From Paraburkholderia sejongensis (lineage in GTDB: Bacteria > Pseudomonadota > Gammaproteobacteria > Burkholderiales > Burkholderiaceae), in assembly GCF_020880815.1 (NCBI RefSeq), contig NZ_JAJITD010000018.1, positions 62,001 through 126,000 of the forward strand: a DNA stretch of 64,000 nucleotides. The letters run 5' to 3'. This document shows, piece after piece, positions 1 to 8,601 of this stretch (positions are counted from its first letter, which is position 1; each line of letters starts with the position of its first letter). A program made the translations under genes and the position numbers. The notes below the pieces were generated by a model. The model made no database searches, was not told the DNA's origin, and saw nothing but the letters and a program-made list of their open reading frames with translations.

Positions 1-157
1 CGCGCGTGACTTCGGCCTTCACGTCGTTGATATAGCGCTGCGCGCGGCCGAACAGCGCGCCGGCCGTGCGAGCCACGCGCGGCAGCCGCTCGGGTCCGAG
101 AACGACAAGCGCGACGACGCCGATCAGCGCCATCTTGGTTAGACCGAGGTCCAGCAT
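1..157 (-). CDS. tatB: Sec-independent translocase subunit TatB (N-terminal part)
   Basis: Twin-arginine translocation subunit that with TatC forms the receptor for folded Tat substrates in the inner membrane. Only the first 52 residues lie in the window; the gene runs off the left edge. The visible part has one hydrophobic segment (about residues 9-21), the Gly-Pro-Glu-Arg-Leu-Pro hinge at 21-26 typical of TatB, and the start of the amphipathic helix. It lies 49 bases downstream of tatA on the same strand, the usual tatABC order, so tatC is expected just outside. The Tat pathway serves two proteins encoded here, MsrP and the phosphatase-like lipoprotein at 31876-32844. No strong Shine-Dalgarno is visible; the start follows the family N-terminus. 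Confidence 0.93.
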   Translation of the reverse strand, partial: MLDLGLTKMALIGVVALVVLGPERLPRVARTAGALFGRAQRYINDVKAEVTR

Positions 158-206
158 GAAATGGGATGTCCGTCAGTAACGCGGGAACGGCGCGAAGGGC
201 CGTGGC

Positions 207-446
207 TTAGCGGAAGTCGCTCGATTGCTGGGTCTTTTCCTTCGCTTCGACGTCGACCGCGCCGTTGCGCGGCAGTTCGCGCTGCTGCGACTCGCCGGCC
301 GGCGTTTCGGCTTCCTTCATGCCTTCCTTGAAGCCCTTCACCGCGCCGCCCAGGTCGGTACCGATGTTGCGCAGCTTTTTCGTGCCGAACACGAGTGCGA
401 CGATCAGCAGAACGATCAACCAATGCCAAATGCTCAACGAACCCAT
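207..446 (-). CDS. tatA: Sec-independent translocase subunit TatA
   Basis: Pore-forming subunit of the twin-arginine protein exporter in the cytoplasmic membrane. The 79-residue product has the short TatA layout: a transmembrane helix at about residues 5-20, the FGTKKLRNIG hinge at 20-29, an amphipathic helix to about 45 and a charged, disordered tail. The ATG at 446 is preferred over an upstream in-frame start at 470 because AAGGAG stands about seven bases before it on the minus strand and because TatA proteins begin at this point. tatB follows after 49 bases. About 290 bases separate tatA from the HIT gene upstream. Confidence 0.95.
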   Translation of the reverse strand: MGSLSIWHWLIVLLIVALVFGTKKLRNIGTDLGGAVKGFKEGMKEAETPAGESQQRELPRNGAVDVEAKEKTQQSSDFR

Positions 447-737
447 GACTACTCTCCTTAACCCCGACACCGCGTGGCGATGCGGTTAATTTCGTGCGCC
501 TTGCGGCGTAACCCGAAGCGCGCGCGCTTCGTCTCCATCGAATCTCTACGTTACCGCAGGCCGCCTCGCCTCGCTGGCGATCCGGTCACCGGCGACCCTT
601 CGGTCATTGTGAGCGGGCAGCGCGTCGAGCTTATTACACTGCCGCAAAAACCACGGCTGCGCTATTGTCGCCGGCCAAAAACTCACGCGGTCCGCGCTGT
701 TCACGCGATGCGCAGCCGACGAACCGCGTTGCCTCGC

Positions 738-1103
738 TCAGCCCATGCGCTGCCACGGGCGCGGTCCGGCGAGGATATGCGCATGCAGGTGATACACCTC
801 CTGCCCGCCGCCAGGACCGGTATTGATTACCGTGCGAAAGCCGGTCTCGCCGCCGGTGTAGGCGACGCCCAACTGGGCGGCCAGCCGCGCGGTCAGAATT
901 AACATTCTACCAAGCAGCGGTGCGTCGTCTTCGGTGGTGTTGGACAGTGTCGCGATGTGCTTGCGGGGAATCACCAGCACATGCGTTTCGGCCGCCGGGC
1001 GGATGTCGCGGAAGGCGACGAACTCGTCGTCTTCATGGACTTTGGTAGACGGAATTTCGCCGGCGGCAATCTTGCAGAAAAGGCAGTTTGGATCGTGACT
1101 CAT
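738..1103 (-). CDS. hinT: HIT-family purine nucleoside phosphoramidase (HinT-like)
   Basis: Histidine-triad nucleotide hydrolase, a soluble homodimer that cleaves AMP-N phosphoramidates in HinT relatives. The 121-residue product matches the family length. The catalytic triad lies at His105-Leu-His107-Ala-His109, near the C-terminus. A CxxC pair (Cys7, Cys10) near the start resembles the zinc pair of some bacterial HIT proteins. It sits between tatA and a small membrane protein downstream of hisE, the usual place in Burkholderiaceae. The precise substrate cannot be read from the sequence, so the HinT name is by family resemblance. Confidence 0.9.
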   Translation of the reverse strand: MSHDPNCLFCKIAAGEIPSTKVHEDDEFVAFRDIRPAAETHVLVIPRKHIATLSNTTEDDAPLLGRMLILTARLAAQLGVAYTGGETGFRTVINTGPGGGQEVYHLHAHILAGPRPWQRMG

Positions 1104-1150
1104 CGTATTCCTGACGCGGTATGACTGAAGCGCGACGCCTCACGCGACGC

Positions 1151-1172
1151 GGGCCGGCTTGCGAGCCGGCCC
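1151..1172 (-). terminator. perfect GC hairpin downstream of the DUF4870-like gene
   Basis: A perfect inverted repeat, GGGCCGGCT - TGCG - AGCCGGCCC, starts 24 bases past the stop of the gene at 1196-1591 and before the HIT gene. There is no T-tract on either strand, so it is more likely an RNA-stabilising or pause hairpin than an efficient intrinsic terminator. Confidence 0.45.
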
Positions 1173-1195
1173 GATCACGGCAGGCTGCGCGCTGC

Positions 1196-1591
1196 TCAGA
1201 CCCAGCCGCGCGGGTTCGCGAACGGCTTGTTATCGTACAGATACAGCCAGCCTTTGATAATACGGTACAACATCCAGATGCTGACAGCCCACAGCACCGG
1301 AATGCCGATCAGCACGAGCAGCAGCAACGCGCCGATCGCGTAGCCGACGAGGCCCAGCCAGAACGTGCGAATCTGCCACTCGAAGTGCGCTTCGTACGGC
1401 GTGCCGACGACGTCCGGACGCTTGATGTAATTGATGATGATCGCGATCAGAATGGTCAGCCCACCGGTCAGCCAGTGGACTGCATAGAGCGCGTACAGCA
1501 CGTGGGTCAGCGTGCGCAGGCTGCGCTCGCGTTCGGGCTCCAGTGCGTGGCGGTAGACCGGCGGCGGGTAGCTTTCTTGCGACTGTTCCAT
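1196..1591 (-). CDS. small integral membrane protein, DUF4870-like
   Basis: 131-residue protein with no enzymatic motif. It has a soluble N-terminus rich in Pro and Glu, a hydrophobic segment at about residues 28-52 and a long hydrophobic stretch at about 78-110 that can hold two helices, ending in a short polar tail. The pattern resembles DUF4870/YedI-type proteins found at the end of Burkholderia his operons. It follows hisE on the same strand after about 108 bases and is probably cotranscribed. Function is unknown. The ATG at 1591 is preceded by an AGGAC-like Shine-Dalgarno. Confidence 0.8.
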   Translation of the reverse strand: MEQSQESYPPPVYRHALEPERERSLRTLTHVLYALYAVHWLTGGLTILIAIIINYIKRPDVVGTPYEAHFEWQIRTFWLGLVGYAIGALLLLVLIGIPVLWAVSIWMLYRIIKGWLYLYDNKPFANPRGWV

Positions 1592-1699
1592 GCTAGCGTC
1601 CTCCCGAAGATGCGCTTGGGCGAAATATGGGTGCCGGCACGCCCGACTTCAACCGGCAACGCCGCGTTGCCAGCCACAGCGGCGCCGCGGCGCGGGTAT

Positions 1700-2098
1700 T
1701 CAGTCGCCGTTCTGCTCGCGCTCGCGGCTCTTGCGCAGCGCCTTTTCCTCGAGACCCGATAGCCCTTCGCGGCGCTCCAGTTCGGCGAGCACGTCGGCCG
1801 GGCTCAGGTCGAAATGCGACAGCATCACGAGGCAGTGAAACCACAGGTCCGCGACCTCGCCGACCAGCGCCTTCGGCGCGCCGCCGTGGCGCGTGTCCTT
1901 TGCGGCCAGCACGACTTCGGTGGCTTCCTCGCCGATCTTCTTCAGGATCGCGTCGTCGCCCTTGTGGAACAGGCGAGATACGTACGACAGGTCCGGATCG
2001 CCGCCCTTGCGGCCGTCGATCACCGCCGCGAGGCGCAGCAGCGTATCGAGCGAGGATGCGGACGAAGCGTCGGACGAGGTGTGCGTGGTTTGCGTCAT
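1700..2098 (-). CDS. hisE: phosphoribosyl-ATP pyrophosphatase
   Basis: Second step of histidine synthesis: hydrolyses PR-ATP to PR-AMP and pyrophosphate. This is the stand-alone form, unlike the HisIE fusion of enteric bacteria. Within 132 residues it shows the all-alpha NTP-pyrophosphohydrolase metal motif Glu57-Glu58-x-x-Glu61 with Glu81 and Asp84 on the next helix. A Ser/Thr-rich leader of about 16 residues precedes the domain. The ATG at 2098 overlaps the hisI stop in an ATGA, which fixes the start and indicates translational coupling. It is the last his gene of the operon. Confidence 0.96.
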   Translation of the reverse strand: MTQTTHTSSDASSASSLDTLLRLAAVIDGRKGGDPDLSYVSRLFHKGDDAILKKIGEEATEVVLAAKDTRHGGAPKALVGEVADLWFHCLVMLSHFDLSPADVLAELERREGLSGLEEKALRKSREREQNGD

Positions 2099-2505
2099 TT
2101 GTAGATATGTTCGGGGTCTTTCAGCACGGGATCGACGGCCTGCCAGTCGCCATCGTCCGCCGAGCCTTCGAATTTCTGGAAAAAGCACGAGTGGCGGCCG
2201 GTATGGCACGCGATGCCCGATACCTGCTCGACCTTCAGCAGCACGACGTCTTCGTCGCAATCGAGCCGCACTTCATGCACGTGCTGCACGTGGCCCGACT
2301 CTTCGCCCTTGAACCACAGGCGCTGGCGCGAGCGCGAGAAATACACCGCGCGGCCGGTTTCGACGGTTTTCGCCAACGCTTCGCGGTTCATCCACGCGAA
2401 CATCAGCACGTCGTTGGTCGTCGCTTCCTGCGCGATCACCGGCACGAGGCCGTTCGTGTCCCACTTGACCTTGTCCAGCCAGTTCACTGCCGACGGATTC
2501 GTCAC
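2095..2505 (-). CDS. hisI: phosphoribosyl-AMP cyclohydrolase
   Basis: Third step of histidine synthesis, opening the adenine ring of PR-AMP; a zinc and magnesium enzyme. The 136 residues carry the Asp82-Cys83-Asp84 metal motif and the later zinc cysteines Cys100 and Cys107 in GIACHTGRHSC. The length is that of monofunctional HisI. It begins one base after the hisF stop codon and overlaps hisE by four bases, so it is clearly internal to the operon. Confidence 0.97.
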   Translation of the reverse strand: MTNPSAVNWLDKVKWDTNGLVPVIAQEATTNDVLMFAWMNREALAKTVETGRAVYFSRSRQRLWFKGEESGHVQHVHEVRLDCDEDVVLLKVEQVSGIACHTGRHSCFFQKFEGSADDGDWQAVDPVLKDPEHIYK

Positions 2506-2506
2506 G

Positions 2507-3280
2507 TTACAACCTCACCGAAATGCCCTGGTCGGCCATGAAGCGCTTGGCCTCGCCGACCGTGTGTTCGCCGTAGTGGAAGATGCTCGCGGCGAGCACC
2601 GCGTCCGCGTGACCTTGCGTGATGCCGTCGGCCAGATGCTGCAGATTGCCAACGCCGCCCGACGCGATCACCGACACCGGCACCGCGTCCGACACCGCGC
2701 GCGTCAGCGCGAGGTCGAAGCCGCTCTTGGTGCCGTCGCGGTCCATGCTGGTCAGCAGGATTTCGCCCGCGCCGAGCTCGGCCATCTTGCGCGCCCATTC
2801 GACCGCGTCCAGGCCGGTCGCCTTGCGCCCGCCGTGCGTGAACACTTCCCAACGCGGCGCCTCGCCGTCGGCCGACACGCGCTTCGCGTCGATCGCGACG
2901 ACGATGCACTGGGAGCCGTATTTGTCGGTCGCGTCCTTCACCAGCTGCGGATTGGCGACCGCCGACGAGTTCATGCTGATCTTGTCCGCGCCGGCATTCA
3001 GCAGGCGCCGCACGTCTTCGACCGCGCGCACGCCGCCGCCGACCGTCAGCGGAATGAACACCTGCGACGCGACCGCCTCGATGATCGGCAGAATCAGGTC
3101 GCGCTGATCGGACGTTGCGGTGATGTCGAGGAAGGTGAGCTCGTCGGCGCCCTGATCGTCGTAGCGGCGCGCGATTTCGACCGGATCCCCGGCGTCGCGC
3201 AGTTCGACGAAGTTGACGCCCTTCACCACGCGGCCCGCGGTGACGTCGAGACAGGGAATGATGCGTTTAGCTAGAGCCAT
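2507..3280 (-). CDS. hisF: imidazole glycerol phosphate synthase, cyclase subunit
   Basis: Cyclase half of IGP synthase; takes ammonia from HisH and converts PRFAR to imidazole glycerol phosphate plus AICAR. It is a TIM barrel of 257 residues. The catalytic aspartates are Asp12 in the PCLDV strand and Asp131 in VVAIDAK, and phosphate-binding Gly motifs lie at 81-83 and near the C-terminus (ASGGVG). The ATG at 3280 matches family N-termini (MALAKRIIPCLDV); a longer in-frame extension to 3424 is rejected because it has no homologous content. Confidence 0.97.
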   Translation of the reverse strand: MALAKRIIPCLDVTAGRVVKGVNFVELRDAGDPVEIARRYDDQGADELTFLDITATSDQRDLILPIIEAVASQVFIPLTVGGGVRAVEDVRRLLNAGADKISMNSSAVANPQLVKDATDKYGSQCIVVAIDAKRVSADGEAPRWEVFTHGGRKATGLDAVEWARKMAELGAGEILLTSMDRDGTKSGFDLALTRAVSDAVPVSVIASGGVGNLQHLADGITQGHADAVLAASIFHYGEHTVGEAKRFMADQGISVRL

Positions 3281-3474
3281 GATCTTGCAATTTCGCCAAT
3301 ACCGCTGATGAGGCCGCTCGCCACGAGCAAGCGGCACGGTGCCGGCGCGACCGCGTGGGTCGCGCCGCGAGTGAGGTGTCGGCCGGGGCCGGCGAGACTC
3401 CGGACGCGGTGTCCGGCAACACACGCGGCGGTAAAACGCGCCGCGTGCCGGGACGGCAAGCCGGCCGCGACCGT

Positions 3475-4227
3475 TTAAGCGTCGTCCGATTCGCGCAGGC
3501 GATCCGCGAGCGTCTGCGCTTCCGCGAAGTCGAGGTCACCCGAGTAGATCGCGCGACCGCAGATCACGCCTTCGATGCCCTCGTCTTCGACTTCGCACAG
3601 CGACTCGATATCGGCCAGATTCGACAGACCGCCGCTCGCGATCACCGGAATCTTCACCGCGCGCGCGAGGCGCACGGTCGCTTCGATATTGATCCCTTGC
3701 AGCATCCCGTCGCGGCCGATGTCGGTATAGATGATCGACTCGCAGCCGTAGTCCTCGAACTTGCGCGCGAGGTCGGCGACTTCGTGACCGGTCAGCTTGC
3801 TCCAGCCGTCGGTCGCGACCTTGCCGTCCTTCGCATCGAGGCCGACGATGATGTGGCCGCCGAACGCGGTGCACGCGTCCTGCAGAAAGCCCGGGTTCTT
3901 CACCGCCGCGGTGCCGATGATCACGTACGACAGGCCGTCGTCGAGATAGCGCTCGATCGTGTTCAGGTCGCGGATGCCGCCGCCCAGTTGAACCGGAATC
4001 TGGCCGCCGACTTCGTCGATGATCGCGCGGATCGCGTCGCCGTTTTTCGGCTTGCCGGCAAACGCGCCATTCAGGTCGACGAGGTGCAGTCGACGCGCGC
4101 CGCGGTCGACCCAATGTCGGGCCATTGCCGCCGGTTCCTCGGAGAAAATCGTCGCCTGGTCCATGTCGCCCTGTTTGAGGCGTACACACTGACCATCTTT
4201 CAGGTCGATGGCGGGAATCAGCAGCAT
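3475..4227 (-). CDS. hisA: ProFAR isomerase
   Basis: Amadori isomerase that converts ProFAR to PRFAR, the substrate of HisF-HisH. This 250-residue TIM barrel is a structural sister of HisF. Asp8 (IPAIDL) and Asp131 (VGLDAKDG) are the catalytic acid/base pair, and the two phosphate loops LGGGI and ASGGL are present. It lies between hisH and hisF, with about 195 bases to hisF and 180 to hisH, which are unusually wide gaps for this operon. Confidence 0.97.
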   Translation of the reverse strand: MLLIPAIDLKDGQCVRLKQGDMDQATIFSEEPAAMARHWVDRGARRLHLVDLNGAFAGKPKNGDAIRAIIDEVGGQIPVQLGGGIRDLNTIERYLDDGLSYVIIGTAAVKNPGFLQDACTAFGGHIIVGLDAKDGKVATDGWSKLTGHEVADLARKFEDYGCESIIYTDIGRDGMLQGINIEATVRLARAVKIPVIASGGLSNLADIESLCEVEDEGIEGVICGRAIYSGDLDFAEAQTLADRLRESDDA

Positions 4228-4408
4228 AGCAATCGGGTGTTGTCTGGGAGTGGGTTGAAGGTCGGCGGCAGCGGCTGGAAAGCCAGCCCGCCAGCACGCC
4301 GTTTCGCTAGTTTAGTACAAGTCTTTCGGCGCCCCCGCGGAGCGCCGGTCTGAAGCGGGACCGCGCTGGCGCGTTTGTGACGCGCGGCAACGGGATACGG
4401 AAAAGCGT

Positions 4409-5050
4409 TCACGGGTTCCAGTGCACGAAGTTGCGATACACGCGCAAACCGGCGTCGGCGCTCTTTTCCGGGTGGAATTGGGTGGCGAAGATGTTATCCC
4501 GCGCTACCGCCGAGGTAAAGGGCAGCCCGTAGACCGTTTCGCCCGCCGTGTGCGCGGCGTTCTCGGGCACCACGTAATAGCTGTGCACGAAGTAGAAGAA
4601 CGCGTTGTCGGCGACGCCGTCCCACAGCGGATGCGGCTGCGCCTGGCGCACGCGGTTCCAGCCCATCTGCGGGACCTTGAAGCGCGAGCCGTCGTCCTGC
4701 ACCTGGCCGTCGAGCTCGAAGCGCACCACCTTGCCGGGCAACAGACCCAGACCCGGCGTGTCGCCCTCAGCGCTCCAGTCGAACAGCATCTGCTCGCCGA
4801 CGCACACGCCCATCAGCGGCTTGCTGCGCGACGCCTCGACCACCGCCTCCTGCAGGCCCGACGCGCCGAGACTGCGCATGCAGTCGGGCATTGCGCCCTG
4901 GCCGGGCAGCACCACGCGGTCGGCCGCGCGAATCGCTTCGGGACGATCGACGATCGCCACGTCGGCTTCCGGCGCGGCCTGGCGCAACGCCTGGGCAACC
5001 GAACGCAGGTTGCCCATTCCGTAATCCACAATCGCTATCGAAGTTTTCAT
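4409..5050 (-). CDS. hisH: imidazole glycerol phosphate synthase, glutaminase subunit
   Basis: Class I glutamine amidotransferase subunit that supplies ammonia to HisF. Its 213 residues contain the catalytic triad Cys83 (GVCVGEQ), His193 and Glu195 (QFHPEKS). The start at 5050 (MKTSIAIVDYG) is chosen because family members begin just before the IVDYG strand; two ATGs further upstream (5086 and 5092) are in frame but add non-homologous residues. About 190 bases without a gene separate it from hisB. Confidence 0.96.
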   Translation of the reverse strand: MKTSIAIVDYGMGNLRSVAQALRQAAPEADVAIVDRPEAIRAADRVVLPGQGAMPDCMRSLGASGLQEAVVEASRSKPLMGVCVGEQMLFDWSAEGDTPGLGLLPGKVVRFELDGQVQDDGSRFKVPQMGWNRVRQAQPHPLWDGVADNAFFYFVHSYYVVPENAAHTAGETVYGLPFTSAVARDNIFATQFHPEKSADAGLRVYRNFVHWNP

Positions 5051-5240
5051 TTCAGATTTGGCCGCGCGGCCCTCGCTCCATTTCATCGACACCGCCGCGC
5101 GGCATCGAACGGCACTTGCCGGCCGCGCGGAGGCTGGCCGATGGCTCGCTACGGATGAATGGAGTGAAAGTGCTCGCGGCGATGAAAGACGTTAGAGAGG
5201 CTGAGCAACAGGCTGATCAAACGGCCGATCAGAAGGCTGA

Positions 5241-5828
5241 TTAAAGGCTGCCCTTGGTCGACGGAATCTGGCCGGCCGCGCGCTCGTCGAGTTCGCAGGC
5301 CATGCGCAGCGCGCGCCCGAATGCCTTGAACACGGTTTCGAGCTGATGGTGCGCGTTGATGCCGCGCAGGTTGTCGATATGCAGCGTCACGCCGGCATGA
5401 TTCACGAAGCCGCGGAAAAATTCGATCGACAGGTCGACGTCGAACGTGCCGATGCGCGCGCGCGTGAACGGCACATGGAATTCGAGGCCCGGACGGCCGG
5501 AAAAATCGATCACGACGCGCGACAGCGCTTCGTCGAGCGGCACGTACGAATGACCGTAGCGGCGAATGCCCTTGCGATCGCCGATCGCCTTCGCGACCGC
5601 CATGCCGAGCGTGATGCCGGTGTCTTCGACCGTATGGTGGTCGTCGATGTGCAGGTCGCCATGCGCTTCGATCTCGAGGTCGAACAGCCCGTGGCGGGCG
5701 ATCTGGTCGAGCATGTGGTCCAGAAACGGCACGCCGGTGGCCAGCTTCTGCTGACCGGTGCCGTCCAGGTTGATCTTCACACGGATCTGCGTTTCGCTGG
5801 TGTTGCGAACGACTTCCGCAAGGCGCAT
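5241..5828 (-). CDS. hisB: imidazoleglycerol-phosphate dehydratase
   Basis: Sixth step of histidine synthesis; a manganese enzyme that dehydrates IGP to imidazole acetol phosphate. This is the monofunctional 195-residue form without the N-terminal phosphatase domain of E. coli HisB. Both His-rich metal motifs of the duplicated fold are visible: DDHHTVED in the first half and NAHHQLE in the second. It lies 63 bases after hisC. I see no separate histidinol-phosphatase gene in the window. Confidence 0.97.
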   Translation of the reverse strand: MRLAEVVRNTSETQIRVKINLDGTGQQKLATGVPFLDHMLDQIARHGLFDLEIEAHGDLHIDDHHTVEDTGITLGMAVAKAIGDRKGIRRYGHSYVPLDEALSRVVIDFSGRPGLEFHVPFTRARIGTFDVDLSIEFFRGFVNHAGVTLHIDNLRGINAHHQLETVFKAFGRALRMACELDERAAGQIPSTKGSL

Positions 5829-5891
5829 GGTAATTCCTCGAATCTGGCTAGAAAGCGCTAGTAGTGTGGGGTGGATAAACGGCGCGGCCGC

Positions 5892-6962
5892 TCAGTGCAG
5901 CACGAGCTTCAGGCCGGCCAGTAACTGGGCGTTTTCCTCGGGCGAACCGACGGTCAAACGCACGCAATTGGCCAGCAATGGGTGCATTTTACTCACGTTT
6001 TTGATCAGAACCCGCGCGGTCAGCAGGGTTTCGAACAGCGCGGCCGCGTCCGGCACGCGCACCAGCAGGAAGTTGCCGGCGCTCGGGAACACCTCGGCGC
6101 CGGGCAGCGAAGCCACCGCCTGCGCGAGTTTCGTGCGTTCTTCGCGCAATTGCGCGGCCTGCGCGTCGAGCACGCCGACGTGGTCGAGCAGGAAATCGGC
6201 GGCGGCCTGCGTCAGCACGTTGGTGTTGTACGGCGGCCTCACCTTGTCGAACTCGGTGAGCCACGCGGGCTTGCCGACCAGATACCCGAGGCGGATGCCG
6301 GCGAGCCCCAGCTTCGACACCGTGCGCATCACGACCACGTTGTCGAACTCGTCGGCGCGCGGCAGCCAGCTTTTCTGTGCGAACGGCTGATACGCCTCGT
6401 CGATGACGACGAGGCTGCGAGTCGCCGCGGCAATCACGCGCTCGATGTCGGCGTCGTCGAACAGCGTGCCGGTCGGGTTGTTCGGATACGCGAGATAGAT
6501 GATCGCCGGCTCGTGCTCGGCGATCGCCGCGAGCATCGCGTCGATATCGAGCGTGAAGTCCGGCTTCAGCGGCACGCCGACGAACTCGAGGTTCGCGAAC
6601 TTCGCCGACATCTGATACATGACGAAGCCCGGCACCGGTGCAAGCACCTTCGCGCCCGGCTTCGCGCACGCCACCGACAGGATGCTGATGATTTCGTCGG
6701 AACCGTTGCCGAGCAGCACGTCGCAGCCGGCCGGCACCTCCATCACGTGACGGATCCGCTCGATCAGCGCCTCCGGGCGCGGCGCCGGATAGCGGTTCAG
6801 CGCGACGCCGGCCAGCCGCTCGCCGAGATGCGCGGCCAGTTCCGGCGGCAGCGGGAACGGGTTTTCCATCGCGTCGAGCTTGATGAAGCCGGTCGCGTCC
6901 GGGACCGGATAGCTCGTCATCGCGAGCACGTCGCGGCGGATGATGTCTTGAGGTGTCGTCAT
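5892..6962 (-). CDS. hisC: histidinol-phosphate aminotransferase
   Basis: PLP-dependent fold-type I aminotransferase converting imidazole acetol phosphate to histidinol phosphate. The product is 356 residues long. The aminotransferase motifs are evident: the YPNNPTG substrate and cofactor loop, Asp in VVIDEAY, and the PLP lysine in RTVSKLGLAG. The ATG at 6962 gives the usual length; upstream in-frame starts would add about 58 residues of low-complexity, non-homologous sequence. No strong Shine-Dalgarno is seen, so the exact start is moderately certain. Confidence 0.96.
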   Translation of the reverse strand: MTTPQDIIRRDVLAMTSYPVPDATGFIKLDAMENPFPLPPELAAHLGERLAGVALNRYPAPRPEALIERIRHVMEVPAGCDVLLGNGSDEIISILSVACAKPGAKVLAPVPGFVMYQMSAKFANLEFVGVPLKPDFTLDIDAMLAAIAEHEPAIIYLAYPNNPTGTLFDDADIERVIAAATRSLVVIDEAYQPFAQKSWLPRADEFDNVVVMRTVSKLGLAGIRLGYLVGKPAWLTEFDKVRPPYNTNVLTQAAADFLLDHVGVLDAQAAQLREERTKLAQAVASLPGAEVFPSAGNFLLVRVPDAAALFETLLTARVLIKNVSKMHPLLANCVRLTVGSPEENAQLLAGLKLVLH

Positions 6963-7209
6963 AGGTTCGGGGGCCTGGCCCGGTGCAGTACGCCGGTCCG
7001 GCATCGGCGGCACAGGGCCGCGCTGGTTGGTCTCTATTGTCGTTAGCGAACGGGCGGGTGCCGTGTAAGCCCTGCAACGACTCGGTCCGGCGCAGTTCGC
7101 GTGCATCGATACGATGCACGCTGCTGCTCGCGGCATGCCGGCGGCTATCGAGCCGGCCCGGCTCGCGTCGCCGCTTCAGCTACCTGCGGCGCGTTCGCTG
7201 CCGGCCACA

Positions 7210-8544
7210 TCAACCGCGATCGTTGTTGTTCTGCCGCATCCGGTACTCGGCGCTGCGCGCATGCGCCTGCAGCCCTTCGCCGTAAGCGAGTTCGGCGGCG
7301 ATCTCGCCGAGCGTTTGCGCGCCTTCCGCGCTGACTTCGATCACGCTCGAACGCTTGAAGAAATCATAGACGCCGAGCGGCGACGAAAAACGCGCGGTAC
7401 GCGACGTGGGCAACACGTGATTCGGACCCGCGCAGTAATCGCCGAGGCTCTCGCTGGTGTAGCGACCGAGGAAGATCGCGCCCGCGTGACGAATCTGCCG
7501 CGCCCACTGATGCGGCTCCAGCGCCGAGATTTCGAGGTGCTCGGGCGCGATGTCGTTGGCGATCGCGCAAGCCTCGGCCATGTCGCGCACCTTGATCAGC
7601 GCGCCGCGATTTTCGAGCGACGTGCGGATCACGTCTCGGCGCGGCATGGTCGGCAGCAGTTCGTCGATCGCTTCGTGCACGCGCGCGATGAACGCGTCGT
7701 CCGGGCACAGCAAAATGGACTGCGCGAGTTCGTCGTGCTCGGCCTGCGAGAACAGGTCCATCGCGACCCAGCGGGGGTCGGTGGTGCCGTCGCACAGCAC
7801 CAGGATTTCCGACGGCCCGGCGATCATGTCGATGCCGACCGTGCCGAACACGCGACGCTTGGCCGACGCGACGTACGCATTGCCCGGACCGCAGATCTTG
7901 TCGACTGCGGGGATGCTCTGGGTGCCGTACGCGAGTGCGCCGACCGCCTGCGCGCCGCCGATCGTAAACACCCGGTCCACCCCGCCGATCAGCGCTGCGG
8001 CCAGCACCAGCGGATTTTTCACGCCGTCCGGCGTCGGCACCACCATCACGATTTCGCGCACACCGGCCACCCGCGCTGGAATCGCGTTCATCAGCACCGA
8101 CGACGGATACGCGGCCTTGCCGCCCGGCACGTAGATACCCGCGCGATCGAGCGGCGTGACCTTCTGGCCGAGCACCGTGCCGTCCGCTTCGGTGTACTGC
8201 CAGCTATGGCTGCCGCATTCGATCTTCTGCTTCTCGTGGTAACCGCGCACGCGCGCGGCCGCCGCTTCGAGCGACGCGCGCCGCTTCGGCTCGAGGCTTT
8301 CGAGCGCCGCTTCGAGCTCGGCCATCGGCAGTTCGAGTTCGGCGATGCTCGACGCATTGATCCGGTCGAAGCGGTTCGTGTACTCGAGTACCGCGTCGTC
8401 GCCGCGCGCCTTCACGTCGTTCAGAATCTGCGCGACCGATCGCTCGATGGCTTCGTCTTCGCTCGCCTCGAACGCGAGCACCGCGTGCAGCGACTTGTGG
8501 AAGTCGGGAGCGGTGGAATCGAGTTTGCGAATCTTGGTAGACAT
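7210..8544 (-). CDS. hisD: histidinol dehydrogenase
   Basis: Last two steps of the pathway: zinc- and NAD-dependent four-electron oxidation of histidinol to histidine. The 444 residues show the family signature, with the IYVPGGKAAYPSSVLM nucleotide region, IDMIAGPSEILV, and the SQAEHDE zinc/catalytic segment. It lies between hisG and hisC; about 57 bases separate it from hisG and about 247 from the chosen hisC start. Confidence 0.97.
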   Translation of the reverse strand: MSTKIRKLDSTAPDFHKSLHAVLAFEASEDEAIERSVAQILNDVKARGDDAVLEYTNRFDRINASSIAELELPMAELEAALESLEPKRRASLEAAAARVRGYHEKQKIECGSHSWQYTEADGTVLGQKVTPLDRAGIYVPGGKAAYPSSVLMNAIPARVAGVREIVMVVPTPDGVKNPLVLAAALIGGVDRVFTIGGAQAVGALAYGTQSIPAVDKICGPGNAYVASAKRRVFGTVGIDMIAGPSEILVLCDGTTDPRWVAMDLFSQAEHDELAQSILLCPDDAFIARVHEAIDELLPTMPRRDVIRTSLENRGALIKVRDMAEACAIANDIAPEHLEISALEPHQWARQIRHAGAIFLGRYTSESLGDYCAGPNHVLPTSRTARFSSPLGVYDFFKRSSVIEVSAEGAQTLGEIAAELAYGEGLQAHARSAEYRMRQNNNDRG

Positions 8545-8601
8545 ACAGGTATCCGTTTCGGTAAGGCGCGCTTGAGCTGGTGGTCAGAGTGCCGTAATCA
8601 G

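Noticed and set aside
447..737. A small gene between tatA and the HIT gene
   Set aside because: Plus-strand frames here run into the HIT coding region and show no domain; no minus-strand frame of useful length exists.
5051..5240. A gene between hisH and hisB, where I recall a MarC-type membrane protein gene in other Burkholderia
   Set aside because: Only 190 bases are present and no frame encodes membrane helices; such a gene is absent here. The comparison is from memory.
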